A DNA stretch of 36,441 nt, from assembly GCA_030849065.1 (NCBI GenBank), contig JASAON010001477.1, positions 974 through 37,414 of the forward strand, given 5' to 3'. Shown piece after piece: positions 27,486 through 36,401 of the stretch. Source of the DNA: Jaenimonas drosophilae (lineage: Eukaryota; Euglenozoa; Kinetoplastea; Trypanosomatida; Trypanosomatidae). Below the pieces are notes generated by a model. The model had not been told where the DNA came from and ran no database searches. It saw only the letters and a list, made by a program, of their open reading frames with translations. The translations under genes were made by a program, and so were the position numbers. The number at the start of each line of letters is the position of its first letter. The first letter of the stretch is position 1.

Positions 27486-27828
27486 AATTTGTGACGTGTA
27501 AAATAGAGGGATACTTTGGATCACTTTTCTTAAAAAGCAACAGCAAGAAGAGAAGTTGGCCTTTGCATGTTCCCAACTTCAATCCCTCCAATCCATGAAT
27601 CATGGACGGGCCAGTGGGAGTAGAATTGCATCAGCGCAGCAAGCTCAGCGCCTAATTACGGTTCATGACGTCAGGAAGGGAACTGGATACATTCAAGGGG
27701 GAGAATTGGGAAAACAAACGAAATAATACATTCTTTTTTCAGGTTGAGCGGGGAGGAGGCGAGTCGCCTTACTCAAAGCTCAGAGCTCATCCTCCTCCCG
27801 CAGATTCTGTTGCGAGACCCACATGAAA
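27486..27828. other. Intergenic region, 343 bases
   Basis: This lies between copy B and the diverged EF-hand gene. The minus strand has a T/C-rich stretch near 27560-27520 (TTCTTGCTGTTGC, TTTTTAAG) with AG at about 27533-27532, a candidate acceptor for the diverged paralogue. No gene is recognised. Confidence 0.45.
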
Positions 27829-28140
27829 TTACCACTGCGCCAAGCTAAGAACGAAGCAGGAGAACTCCTCGTAGGTCATGGAGTCGGGGTTGGTGGTGGT
27901 ATACTTGTGGAGGAGGTCATCCACCTCGCGGTCGGTGGGCTCCAGGCCGTAGTGCTCCAGACCCATGTAGAAGGACTTCGCGGCGTCAACAGACACGGTA
28001 CCGGTGTGCTCAGCGTCCAGGGAGTCGAACAGCTCTTGGATGCGGCTGTCGGTCACAGGGAGTCCACCGATGTTGTTCTCAATCTCATCGTTGGAGAGGT
28101 GACGGTTGTTGTTGTGTCCGGGGATAAGGCTGCGCTGCAT
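27829..28140 (-). CDS. Small two-EF-hand protein, copy B
   Basis: The start is placed at the ATG at 28140, matching copy A; an upstream extension of 13 codons begins with a non-ATG codon. The 312-base coding region differs from copy A at a single base (27843 A versus 26299 G), a synonymous CTG/TTG leucine change, so the 103-residue proteins are identical. Sequence similarity ends at the start and stop codons. As in copy A, both EF loops are degenerate at key ligand positions. The gene is the first of the three EF-hand genes in the direction of transcription. Confidence 0.9.
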   Translation of the reverse strand: MQRSLIPGHNNNRHLSNDEIENNIGGLPVTDSRIQELFDSLDAEHTGTVSVDAAKSFYMGLEHYGLEPTDREVDDLLHKYTTTNPDSMTYEEFSCFVLSLAQW

Positions 28141-28590
28141 TTTGGAGAAATTAGTCGATGGGTAGAAGAAGACTGACAACTAAGACGTGAGCTACAAAAA
28201 TGATGAAAACGACGTGGGGGTGAGAAACAGTGACCAAAATAGAACAACAACTCTTATTCCGCTCATACTGCTGATACCGCATCAAAGAGAAGGCCGCAAG
28301 GGCAAGCAGTAGTGTAACGATAACTTGAGAGAGGAAACAGAGTAGTAGGTAGAAAAAATACGGTGAGTTGTCGCGTGTGCCTGTTGCGGGTGTTTGCTCC
28401 AACTATGGTCGCAAAATAACCGTACCGCTGCTGTGTCACATTCAAGGCAGTGCCCTTCAGCGGTGACGGAAGTCCTAGCAAGCAAGAGGCGCGTCGACAG
28501 ACTTTGAAGCGTAGAACCGGGGTGGCCTAACTCTACAAAACGCTCGTTAGTAACTTTCATCGAAGCACCGAGGTCATTTCACAAAAAAGG
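28141..28590. other. Intergenic region, 450 bases
   Basis: This lies between the dienelactone hydrolase gene stop and EF-hand copy B. Short minus-strand frames with hydrophobic translations (28151-28402) come from pyrimidine-rich sequence that is better explained as splice signal. No gene is called. Confidence 0.45.
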
Positions 28591-29316
28591 CTAATCCTTC
28601 AGAACCTTCTGGAAAAAAGCAATGCTGACAGCTGTTGCCTCTTCCAGTTCCCTCCGCTGAACTGCAGTGCAGCTGTCATGGTCGAAGCGGCAGCCAAAAT
28701 AACCGTGATCGAGGTGAGAATACCGCTTGTACACACAGTTTCCGTACTTGTTCTCCCACACAGCAGCCTCGATATCCTCGAACGGGGGCTCGTCCTTTGA
28801 CAGGAGAAGGCAGACGGGATGCTTCGCAGCGCGCACCGCCTCGGCAGTGAGAAGTGACGGATGCGCTGTGGCTGACGCGTTTGTCAGCCCCTCTGCAGAC
28901 ATGTCGAACGCAATTTGTGACCCCCAGCAAAGACCAATGATACCAACCTTGACGCATCCCAAGTGACGAAGCATCGCGATTGCCTTTCGCGCCTTTGGGC
29001 GATGGAGCTCGAAGTCGCCGCAGAACTTGTAGAACTCCTTCCACTTCTCGCTCTCAAAGTCAGGAGGAAACGTCTCATCATCCCACACTCGCTTGCCAAA
29101 GATATCAGGCATTACCACGAGAAACCCTGCCTTTCCGAGCTCATCAGCATAACGGTGCGAGTTGTGGTGCATACCAAAAATGTCACTGATCAACACAACA
29201 CCCATTCGGCTGTTGAGAGGCCCGGTGATGTACATGGGCTCGCCCGCAGGATTGTACTCGCATGTTGCTGGGGGTGCGTCAGTGGGGCAGCATCGCTGAG
29301 GAGGTGCGGCAGTCAT
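28591..29316 (-). CDS. Dienelactone hydrolase family protein
   Basis: This 241-residue alpha/beta hydrolase starts at the ATG at 29316. A longer frame to a TTG at 29385 is rejected because the pyrimidine tract and splice AG lie inside it. The DLH-type triad is visible: nucleophile Cys130 in GLCWGS, Asp175 in the LLLSKDE segment and His204 in LDHGYFG. A SDIFGM motif at about 44-49 and a second DIFG at 71-74 fit the family. Bacterial members open dienelactones in chloroaromatic breakdown, while eukaryotic relatives (CMBL-like) hydrolyse varied lactones and esters. The substrate here cannot be told. No targeting signal is seen, so it is probably cytosolic. Confidence 0.93.
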   Translation of the reverse strand: MTAAPPQRCCPTDAPPATCEYNPAGEPMYITGPLNSRMGVVLISDIFGMHHNSHRYADELGKAGFLVVMPDIFGKRVWDDETFPPDFESEKWKEFYKFCGDFELHRPKARKAIAMLRHLGCVKVGIIGLCWGSQIAFDMSAEGLTNASATAHPSLLTAEAVRAAKHPVCLLLSKDEPPFEDIEAAVWENKYGNCVYKRYSHLDHGYFGCRFDHDSCTAVQRRELEEATAVSIAFFQKVLKD

Positions 29317-29349
29317 CGGAAGATAAAAGGGAGGAAAAATACTGGTAAC

Positions 29350-29380
29350 CTGAAGTAACCGAAAAGGAAAAAAAGGGAGG
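29350..29380 (-). promoter_or_regulatory. Candidate trans-splice acceptor for the dienelactone hydrolase gene
   Basis: The minus strand at 29380-29361 reads CCTCCC, seven T, CC and TTTTC, followed by GGTTACTTCAG with AG at 29351-29350. The tract-to-AG distance is about ten bases and the predicted 5' UTR about 33 bases. This is the clearest polypyrimidine-AG arrangement in the window. Confidence 0.65.
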
Positions 29381-29507
29381 TGCAAAGAGGTGCTTTTTGT
29401 TTATGATTGTAGCAACGGAGGTCACTCCAAAAGTGTTGTGGTGAAAAATGAATTCAGTAGTTTCAGTGCTGCCAGCACCAGGAGCCAAGATACCCACGCT
29501 CGTTGGC

Positions 29508-29864
29508 TTATGTAGGAAGGGAAGCCGCCCGGGTCTCCAACAGTATAGTGCGCTCTTCCAGTGCCCGGAGCTTCTCTCGATCTTTCAGAACAGCACTCTG
29601 AAAATTCTGCCAGTGGTCAAGTTCTTTTTGGCGTAAGTGGTCATCCGATAGACGCATTTTGGCGTTGTCAAGGGCGGACTTGGCCTGCCTGGCCTGATCA
29701 TTACGGAACAACCTCCTGAATAACGCTGCCTTCTCCTCATACCTCGATAGCACTAACTCTTTCGAGCAATCTCGTGGATTGATTTCGAGAACTTCGAAAA
29801 CATTGCGAGCAGCGATAATACGTTGAGCCTCCCGAGCAGCCTCACTTGAGATGACAAGTGACAT
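29508..29864 (-). CDS. J-domain-like protein lacking the HPD motif
   Basis: This 118-residue protein is mostly a J-like domain. Helix I is NVFEVLEIN (about 21-29), helix II spans about 35-52 with the family Tyr at 42 (RYEEKAALF), and helix III is followed by the typical ending RLSDDHLRQKELD. The HPD tripeptide that stimulates Hsp70 ATPase is missing; the aligned position carries Arg-Arg-Leu (about 50-52). The rest is a charged C-terminal helix that could form a coiled coil. This makes it a J-like (type IV) protein, perhaps a structural subunit or a regulator, not an active Hsp70 co-chaperone. Compare Pam16 and J-like subunits of flagellar or mitochondrial complexes. There is no targeting signal. 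Confidence 0.75.
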   Translation of the reverse strand: MSLVISSEAAREAQRIIAARNVFEVLEINPRDCSKELVLSRYEEKAALFRRLFRNDQARQAKSALDNAKMRLSDDHLRQKELDHWQNFQSAVLKDREKLRALEERTILLETRAASLPT

Positions 29865-29990
29865 GGTTCCGTCTCCTCATGTACCACCTACGCATGCAAG
29901 GATGAAAGTTCGGCAGGATGTAGAACATGTGGCACAGTAGTCATTTGGCACTAGCAACTGGTCCTCATCAGCTTCAGAAAAATCCATCTC

Positions 29991-31145
29991 TTATCGGGAC
30001 ACGTCCATCGACAGCAGAGTGCCAACATGGAGTTGAGCACGCTTGGTGTAAGTCGACCGCGCATTTCGCGGATCAACAACCCATTCAACAACAGTTCCAT
30101 CATTGGAGCACGCAGCAATCACAATTACCGAAGATGTTGGTGGAGCAGCTAGAACGCATACCGTGCTGAAAACGTTCATGAAAGCCAAACAATGACGTCG
30201 TGAAACAAACTGGCTACAGACAAACGTACAGCTGAGGTTTTCCGTTGAAGTAATGGCAATGGTTTCATCCTCTGCTGTCGACACAAGCCACTTGGAGTCA
30301 TCTGTGAATTTTGCTGCGGAGGGAATGCTCCTGTGCGCGGCGGTGATGAGACCCTTTGATTGGAGACGCATCACATCCTCTCCCGCCAATTTGGATTGTG
30401 CGTCTGACATACAAGAAAAGAGAGCAACAATTGGCTTGTTACTCACAACAGCCATTAATCCTGACCAGTAGCAGATCTCAAGCACTTGGATAGCCATGCC
30501 ATGTGAATAATCAATTTGAGAGAGCAGAGTGCCCTCAAGCGGATCGAATTGGCAAATAATGCCATCATCGCCTGTGCTAAACAGCTGTAGCTGAGGTGAC
30601 ACACCACGAACAAACTTCACAAAACGAACCCAGTCTGTGTGGACGCATAAATGCTGTAAGGCACGGAACTCACTGGACCATACTGTTACCGCGGCATTGC
30701 TGCCACCTGTAGCTATATGCTGTCCATCAGGAGTAACGGCCACGCACAGAATGCTCTGACTATATGGCCCAGTTTCCAAAGACCTGATTTGGACCTGAGG
30801 ATAAAGTGATATCCATCCGATATCATTGGAGGAGCACACAACTGCAGACGGACCACAACAGCTGATTGAGCTGATCTCCCCAGAGAAGGAATTGTAGACA
30901 TTCGGATTCACCCACATTGCACCCCCAATACAGCTAATTGTCTTGATGGCATCCCTCGAAATTACAGTGAGAACCTCCCTTGAGCTCATATACTCTGAAA
31001 TGCGCCGGAGGCAAAATGAATTGGTTTTCCGTTGCCTCCACAAGCTGTAGAGAAGCTGACGCGCCGCCTCCTCAGGAGTAGGTTGACTCCCCCGTATGGG
31101 AAGACCTCCCAGCGATCGATTGATTGCCTCTAAAAAATCTTGCAT
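29991..31145 (-). CDS. WD40-repeat protein, 384 residues
   Basis: After a helical N-terminus (about 1-65) the protein consists of beta-propeller repeats. The clearest unit is at about 130-157, with a VAVTPDGQHIATGGSNAAVTVW run of the standard WD40 pattern. Others follow, with LQLFSTGDDGIICQFD, a KWLVSTAEDETIAIT segment and a final IVIAACSNDGTVVEWV. About six to seven blades are plausible. The N-terminal helical region followed by the propeller resembles the end of BEACH-domain (neurobeachin-type) proteins, but no BEACH signature (such as NPYR) is seen, so it is called only as a WD40 scaffold protein. It is likely cytosolic, with partners unknown. Confidence 0.85.
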   Translation of the reverse strand: MQDFLEAINRSLGGLPIRGSQPTPEEAARQLLYSLWRQRKTNSFCLRRISEYMSSREVLTVISRDAIKTISCIGGAMWVNPNVYNSFSGEISSISCCGPSAVVCSSNDIGWISLYPQVQIRSLETGPYSQSILCVAVTPDGQHIATGGSNAAVTVWSSEFRALQHLCVHTDWVRFVKFVRGVSPQLQLFSTGDDGIICQFDPLEGTLLSQIDYSHGMAIQVLEICYWSGLMAVVSNKPIVALFSCMSDAQSKLAGEDVMRLQSKGLITAAHRSIPSAAKFTDDSKWLVSTAEDETIAITSTENLSCTFVCSQFVSRRHCLAFMNVFSTVCVLAAPPTSSVIVIAACSNDGTVVEWVVDPRNARSTYTKRAQLHVGTLLSMDVSR

Positions 31146-31273
31146 TGGCTACTTCTGCCTTTGAGGGCTGCGAAATGGAGACCAGAGCCAGAGTGCTTTA
31201 GAATGAATCATGCGGCTTATGTCACTCCTGGATGCCCTGGGGACATTAAGCTTCAAAGAAAATTCCGACATGA

Positions 31274-31867
31274 TTACTTCCAAAAGAACAAACGCTTCAT
31301 AAGAGGCTTCGAACTTTCTGTCGTTGGCGCAACAGAGTTCTTCTTCGGTGCATCACGGTGCTGAACACCCATAATTTTCCGTTCTTGAATAGCTACGTAC
31401 GGCTTGTACCGCTGCTTCTCCTTATCAGTTTGTGGAACACTGAATTCTCTGATAACCGATGGGTCTGTCACTTTCCACCCATAAACTGGACATGGCTCTC
31501 CAGTGAGAAACGGATGCTTACTTGGATTGGGTGGCTTTCCACCCCTAAAGTATAGTTTCGAACCACTTTTGTGCCAAACCCCCTGAATTACCATAGATAG
31601 AACCCTCGGTACATTTTTGTCGTTTCGCTTTAAATTACCCCTGAGTTTTGACAGTGGGTGTGTGCGGTGAAGCCCAATACCATACCCAGTTCCATCTGCA
31701 CCACTGTCCATCCATTTTGGCCACCTATTTGGAGACTTAGAATTTGCTGCATCATGTTTTGTCCTGTCCTGATCGTATGGTGTGTCATGAAATGGCTTCG
31801 CAAACGGATATGTTGCAGGGGCATTGTGAAAAACTCCACTTCTACGCAATGCAGTTCGAGTTATCAT
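31274..31867 (-). CDS. Predicted mitochondrial protein, 197 residues, possibly mitoribosomal
   Basis: I do not recognise the family for certain. The N-terminus MITRTALRRSGVFHNAPA is basic, lacks acids and looks like a mitochondrial presequence. The rest is rich in Lys, Arg, Pro, Gly and aromatic residues, with an isoelectric bias typical of mitoribosomal or RNA-associated proteins. A GLHRTHPLSKLRGNLKRN segment followed by VPRVLSMVIQGVWHKSGSKL is vaguely reminiscent of bL28-type ribosomal proteins, but I would not assign it on that. No catalytic motif or membrane segment is seen. It lies tightly between the tectonic and WD40 genes. Confidence 0.7.
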   Translation of the reverse strand: MITRTALRRSGVFHNAPATYPFAKPFHDTPYDQDRTKHDAANSKSPNRWPKWMDSGADGTGYGIGLHRTHPLSKLRGNLKRNDKNVPRVLSMVIQGVWHKSGSKLYFRGGKPPNPSKHPFLTGEPCPVYGWKVTDPSVIREFSVPQTDKEKQRYKPYVAIQERKIMGVQHRDAPKKNSVAPTTESSKPLMKRLFFWK

Positions 31868-32005
31868 TTGAGACTGTTAACGCAGAAAAAATAAGGATGA
31901 AGGCAAACAGAAATTGAGGAAATAATACCCTGCAGAAGTAGGTGGCTGCCAATCATTAAACGGTGATTCATCAAAGTACGAGAAATATCAATGATGGGAC
32001 CAGCA

Positions 32006-33721
32006 TCAAAAGGGATAAAATGTATCCTCATCGCGCGCTGGAAGAACCCGTGGCGGAACAATATTTCGCCCTCTAGTTTCCTGTGAACTGGACTTGTATC
32101 TTTCAAAGTTAACAAAAAACCTAACCGCTTGTCTTGAAGTTGCCTCACTCCTGAAGCTGCTGGTATTGCTGACTTTCCATGTTCCTCTCACAGCAGATGC
32201 AAAAGCACCAACAACGATATCTTGCGGATTGTATGTGACACCTGCACGGGCTATGACAAATTTGAACATTATCCCGATGAGAATGTCGCTGCACGTTCTA
32301 GAGACACTATCATAGGACCCAGGTGTTGGCGTCAGATTGGGGAACTCAATAGGAATCCAACTGGAAGTATCATTAGTCAGGGCATCGCTTGTCTTTGCGA
32401 CATAGTCAATTGAGGGGCTACTCCCAAAGGCTCCCAGGACACTTTGCACAAGCGTTTCACTCCCGTGTGCACAAATATCTTTAAGTTCCATCTCTGAGAG
32501 AGTGAAAAAGCACCCAGAATTGATTACTGAGTCCATAAACCCAACTTTTCTGAAATTATTCAGTTGACACGACCGTCCCCCACTGGGAAGAGAAAATCCG
32601 CTTCTGCTCTCAAGAATTGCGCTTTTGCCTCCATCTTTTTCAATGGAACCTGCACGAAGTCTGTGTCCCGCCATATAGCCAACATTTCCAGAGACCAAAT
32701 TGTTAAGAACCTCCTGTGTGTTGTTTCGAAAATACGATTCGAATACGAGAGGTTCAAACGAATCAGACTCAACATTTTTTACAGTAAGGAAAAAGTGAGC
32801 TGACTCAATTCTAGCAGCTTGTGTTGTACTGTAAATGAGATGGGCGGTCATCTTGGTAACAGCGTTGTAGCAGACACCATTGGCTTCAAAAGTGTTTTGC
32901 AAATCGTCAGGGTCCAGTGAAGGTGCTGATCCAGACATGGATTCATTGTACAGTGTCACAATAATCGGAGTTAGTCCATCAGATGAAAAAACACCAGGCT
33001 GTGGAAAAAATAAGTTGGTGAATTTTGAAAGTGGAAATCCGGAGCAAATTTCTCTTCCATTCAGCGCACACGACACGCCCATGTCAGCTGTCAGAAATGG
33101 AACGCTCTGACCGACGCTACTGCATGAACCCTGGGAGTTTTGAATAGGGATTTGAAAGAAGCCCACATCTCGGTAACCAAAGCCACCGTCAACATCGGCA
33201 TACTTAATTAATGGAATTCCATCACCAACAATGTAGGAGTAGTTCTTCGTTGCCATGGGAAGACCAATACTTTTTTCATATGCTGTGTTTGGAACTGACT
33301 GAGGTACTACAAAATACCGATAAAGATCATCTGGTCTGTTGGTTCGAATGATACATACTGCGTTTGATACGTGATCATGGTGATCAATTACCACACCGGC
33401 ATAGTTAATTCGCTTCACTTCTGTTGCTGCAGTCTTCGAATAACAGTACGAAATATCAGGGTAGCCGAACTGTTCCAAAAGACAATACTCAAACATTTTT
33501 TTTGTTTCGGGTGAGCAGTCAGTGTCACAACAGCAGTTTGGGTTACAAGCTCCCCACACAGTGTCGCACACGCAAACGCCAAGAAATGGAGAGCTCAGAT
33601 CTCGCGGTGCTGGTGTGGCAGCTGGGACATCGCTCCAATCAATTGGATACTTTGAAAAGGGATAGGCGAACGAAGCAACAGCTACCCATGCAATAATAGC
33701 AGAGAAAAGGATGCACTTCAT
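32006..33721 (-). CDS. TCTN: Tectonic family protein (ciliary transition zone)
   Basis: The protein has 571 residues from the ATG at 33721; a longer frame starts at a TTG and is not used. A signal peptide of about 20 residues (MKCILFSAIIAWVAVASFAYP) begins the protein. The tectonic hallmark is a Cys-rich N-terminal block: VCVCDTVWGACNPNCCCDTDCS at about 48-69, followed by a C-x-L...Y-C-Y pattern. The long DUF1619-type region after it has many conserved Cys and Gly positions and NxT/NxS sites. There is no C-terminal hydrophobic helix, so it resembles secreted TCTN1 more than the membrane-bound TCTN2/3. Tectonics act in the MKS complex at the base of cilia, where they gate the membrane. The gene implies a flagellated stage. 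Confidence 0.9.
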   Translation of the reverse strand: MKCILFSAIIAWVAVASFAYPFSKYPIDWSDVPAATPAPRDLSSPFLGVCVCDTVWGACNPNCCCDTDCSPETKKMFEYCLLEQFGYPDISYCYSKTAATEVKRINYAGVVIDHHDHVSNAVCIIRTNRPDDLYRYFVVPQSVPNTAYEKSIGLPMATKNYSYIVGDGIPLIKYADVDGGFGYRDVGFFQIPIQNSQGSCSSVGQSVPFLTADMGVSCALNGREICSGFPLSKFTNLFFPQPGVFSSDGLTPIIVTLYNESMSGSAPSLDPDDLQNTFEANGVCYNAVTKMTAHLIYSTTQAARIESAHFFLTVKNVESDSFEPLVFESYFRNNTQEVLNNLVSGNVGYMAGHRLRAGSIEKDGGKSAILESRSGFSLPSGGRSCQLNNFRKVGFMDSVINSGCFFTLSEMELKDICAHGSETLVQSVLGAFGSSPSIDYVAKTSDALTNDTSSWIPIEFPNLTPTPGSYDSVSRTCSDILIGIMFKFVIARAGVTYNPQDIVVGAFASAVRGTWKVSNTSSFRSEATSRQAVRFFVNFERYKSSSQETRGRNIVPPRVLPARDEDTFYPF

Positions 33722-33742
33722 ACCTGTGGCATATACTGCCAA

Positions 33743-33778
33743 CTATGATATGAGATCAGGATCAAAGAAAAGGCAGAA
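33743..33778 (-). promoter_or_regulatory. Candidate trans-splice acceptor for the tectonic gene
   Basis: The minus strand is T/C-rich from 33778 to 33750 (TTTCTGCCTTTTCTTTG, ATCCTGATCTC) and ends in CATAG, with AG at 33744-33743. The first ATG after it is at 33721, which supports the start chosen. Confidence 0.6.
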
Positions 33779-33852
33779 ATTGATCTTTGCATATCACAAG
33801 CAGGAACTATGACCTACCATAGTGTGTCCAGTGGAATCAATCGAATTCACAT

Positions 33853-34497
33853 TCACTGAGAAAGGGCATTGAGAAACGTGTACAGTTTCGCATCCAATAT
33901 GCATCGAACTCCTTGTTTTTTTTTTCGCTCAACAAATTTGATCGCATTCTCCAGTGGAGATGAACAAGAGAGTAGAACTACTTCAATATCCTCCCCCTCC
34001 TCAAGGTGCTGTTTGGGAGACATATTTTCAGCAAATTCGGAATCGATCAGTATTTTGACAAATACGCTACATGAATCTATAAGCCCTGGCTCAGGGCAAA
34101 TCGGTGGCGACACATGAATAACATCAGCTTTTGAAGCCTCATAACCAGTTTCCTCCCGCAACTCCCGCAGCGCAGCGCTGACTGCATCCTCACCCTTATC
34201 AACAAGGCCAGACGGGAATTCTAAGACTATGCAATCCGTTGGAGGACGATACTGAGCCACGAGGATTAACATTTTTTCACACCCTTGAAAAACTGTCGCA
34301 CAAATTTCAACCGCATCGATTGAAAATGGAACTGGAGACCTCCCATAATCAACGCCTGGATCCCGTGTTGTTCGCTGAACCAATTCCCACGTAGAATTTT
34401 CATTACAGCCTGCCGGTGAATACTGCACACAGCAATATCTTGTGAATTTCTGCTCACACAGGGGCTGATACTTTGTCCGAACGTAAGCGCTCTTCAT
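33853..34497 (-). CDS. NUDIX hydrolase, ADP-sugar pyrophosphatase-like
   Basis: This 214-residue protein carries a complete Nudix box at about 97-119: GLVDKGE, seven residues, then RELREETGY. The pattern GX5EX7REUXEEXGU is fulfilled, so metal-dependent diphosphatase activity is expected. The segment preceding the box (LVAQYRPPTDCIVLEFPSGLVD) and the following PEPGLIDS fit the ADP-ribose/ADP-sugar pyrophosphatase group (NUDT5/NUDT9-like), where a QYR motif and an EFP(A/S)G motif precede the box. It may clear ADP-ribose or nucleotide sugars in the cytosol. It is the first gene after the gene-free right part of the window, so it is probably the first gene of this polycistron. Confidence 0.93.
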   Translation of the reverse strand: MKSAYVRTKYQPLCEQKFTRYCCVQYSPAGCNENSTWELVQRTTRDPGVDYGRSPVPFSIDAVEICATVFQGCEKMLILVAQYRPPTDCIVLEFPSGLVDKGEDAVSAALRELREETGYEASKADVIHVSPPICPEPGLIDSCSVFVKILIDSEFAENMSPKQHLEEGEDIEVVLLSCSSPLENAIKFVERKKKQGVRCILDAKLYTFLNALSQ

Positions 34498-34662
34498 CTT
34501 AGATCTTTAAAATAGGAGCTACCCACATGTTACCATGACTACCACAACAATGATAAAGGAACATCCACGCAATATGATAAGCAAGCTCAGCATCACGCAC
34601 TACCCACGCGCAAGCACCAAACAGTAGAGCAACAACCCAACCATTCGCCAAGCAACCATCAA

Positions 34663-34689
34663 CCCTGCCCAATCCAACACCCCGCCCCC
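34663..34689 (-). other. Potential G-quadruplex, minus strand
   Basis: On the minus strand four G runs of five, four, three and three bases are separated by loops of one, nine and two bases. It lies in the GT-rich left arm, 170-190 bases upstream of the first gene. Confidence 0.6.
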
Positions 34690-36401
34690 AAAACCGTAGA
34701 TGCCCAACGAAACGATCAGGCGTACACAACGATGCTACACAAAAAAAAACAATTTGAAACCAATAAATAAACATCAGCAAAAACAGACCCCGGCACCTAC
34801 ACACGCACATCACCAGGCGCCACCCATAAACCCAAAACCCAAATGGTAATCGCGGAATAACTCACTAGCCACTGCGCAAACATTGGCGCCATTCCAGGGG
34901 GAACGAGACAAATACACCCACCAACCAACAAAACCGCCCCATGACCGGCAAAAGAGAACCAACAGCGCGCAGCTAAGCAACGCCACCCCCTCCCCCTTTA
35001 GACACCCCAACTGCAACGCGAACCATCACGCGTTCCACCACCGACACCCCACGGAACCCCCTTGCGGAGAAAAGCGGGCCAAGCAAATCCAGCGCACCCT
35101 CGCAACCCCCCACCACCAGCGGCACGCTGCCGGGCCACCCACCTGCCAACGGCGTGGCGCCATTATCTTAGAGCCGCCATACCCCCCCCCCGCAAGCGAA
35201 AATCAGCAGATGGCCATCGCGTTATTGATAAACCCTCACCAATAGCGAAATTACAGATCAAAAATTAGGATTTAAGGCCGCAGGTCTGATGTATAACCTG
35301 GACGGGGAAAGCCAACCTCCCAACGTCCCCCCCGACATCATTCCCGCGAACACCGGGATGGGGGTGTCGATTTGCTCGAACTGTGAGTTTGCCGGCGAGG
35401 AGCTGCAACTCGCGCAACGCCAGCATGACACAGCAGAGGGGCATGAATGCCATACCAAAATTATCGCGGCACCCACCACATCATCCCCGGCACCGCCCGA
35501 CCCATGAGGTCCGATGCACTGCCGCACCGCATCCAGCCCCGTTCGGGGGATCCAACCGCCACACACGGGGGATGCGCACCCTCATGCTACGCATTTCCCG
35601 CCCTTTCGGCGCGGCGCGCACGGTCGAGCGGTTGCAGATAGCAAAGGTACTTTTAGGGATCATCAACAAATGGGAATGCAGCAAGACATTCGACGGCCCG
35701 GCCGTTGAATCCACCCCCTCCTCGCATTCACTCTGGGCGAAATCCCTGGACTTCCGCGCTTCCGGCGGGCCTCTGCCGACGCTGCGGCACTAAGCCCCCA
35801 GGCTCGAATAACGGCGCCGCCAAGGAAAGCCGAAACGGCGTACGAGCGCGGGTTCATAATGGATACCCTAATCCCTCGTGGTCTCCGGCGCTGCCTCGGG
35901 CAGAAAACACCGAGTGGTTTTGCGCAGAACCCAATGGCGCCGCCCCGAACGGCGCGGCGCGGGGGGGGGGCCGCCCGGTGGCCCTGGTTTCCTCGCGAGT
36001 GGTCGGTGCCCAACAGTTGGGAACCCGTGATGTTTCCTGCCCCTCAAAAAGGGCCCGGTGGGACCCCTGGGGAACCGATGCGCCAAGCGGTCTGCCGATG
36101 GGCATTGCCGCCACCGCGGCCATTGCTTTTTTGTATTTTCTTTTAGGCCTCATCCACCGAATGATTGTTATTCGATGCTCGTGGGAATAGTTTCCGCTGC
36201 TCCAACGACCCGGGCCCGATGGTCGTTATCGTCCGGTATAAGCCGTCTCGCTTTCAGGTGTATGCGCAATTGCGTGCTTCTGTGGTGGGGGGTTGCGCCG
36301 TTGGGTGGTGTGGGTGTTGGCGGCGTGCGGGTTTTGCGGGGGTCGCGCGTTTCTTTGCGCTCTGGTTTTGTTGCGCCGGGGCTCCATTCCCCTTGGTTGG
36401 C

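Noticed and set aside
28151..28402. 83-codon hydrophobic minus-strand frame
   Set aside because: It ends 11 bases before the EF-hand copy B start, and its hydrophobicity is explained by T/C-rich processing sequence.
34499..34813. 104-codon hydrophobic minus-strand frame upstream of the NUDIX gene
   Set aside because: GT-rich DNA reads as Val/Leu/Gly/Trp/Cys in any frame; it abuts the NUDIX start without a splice acceptor.
35705..36190. 161-codon plus-strand frame with a terminal hydrophobic stretch
   Set aside because: The region is very GC-rich and open in several frames on both strands; the Gly/Pro/Ala/Arg-rich translation matches no family.
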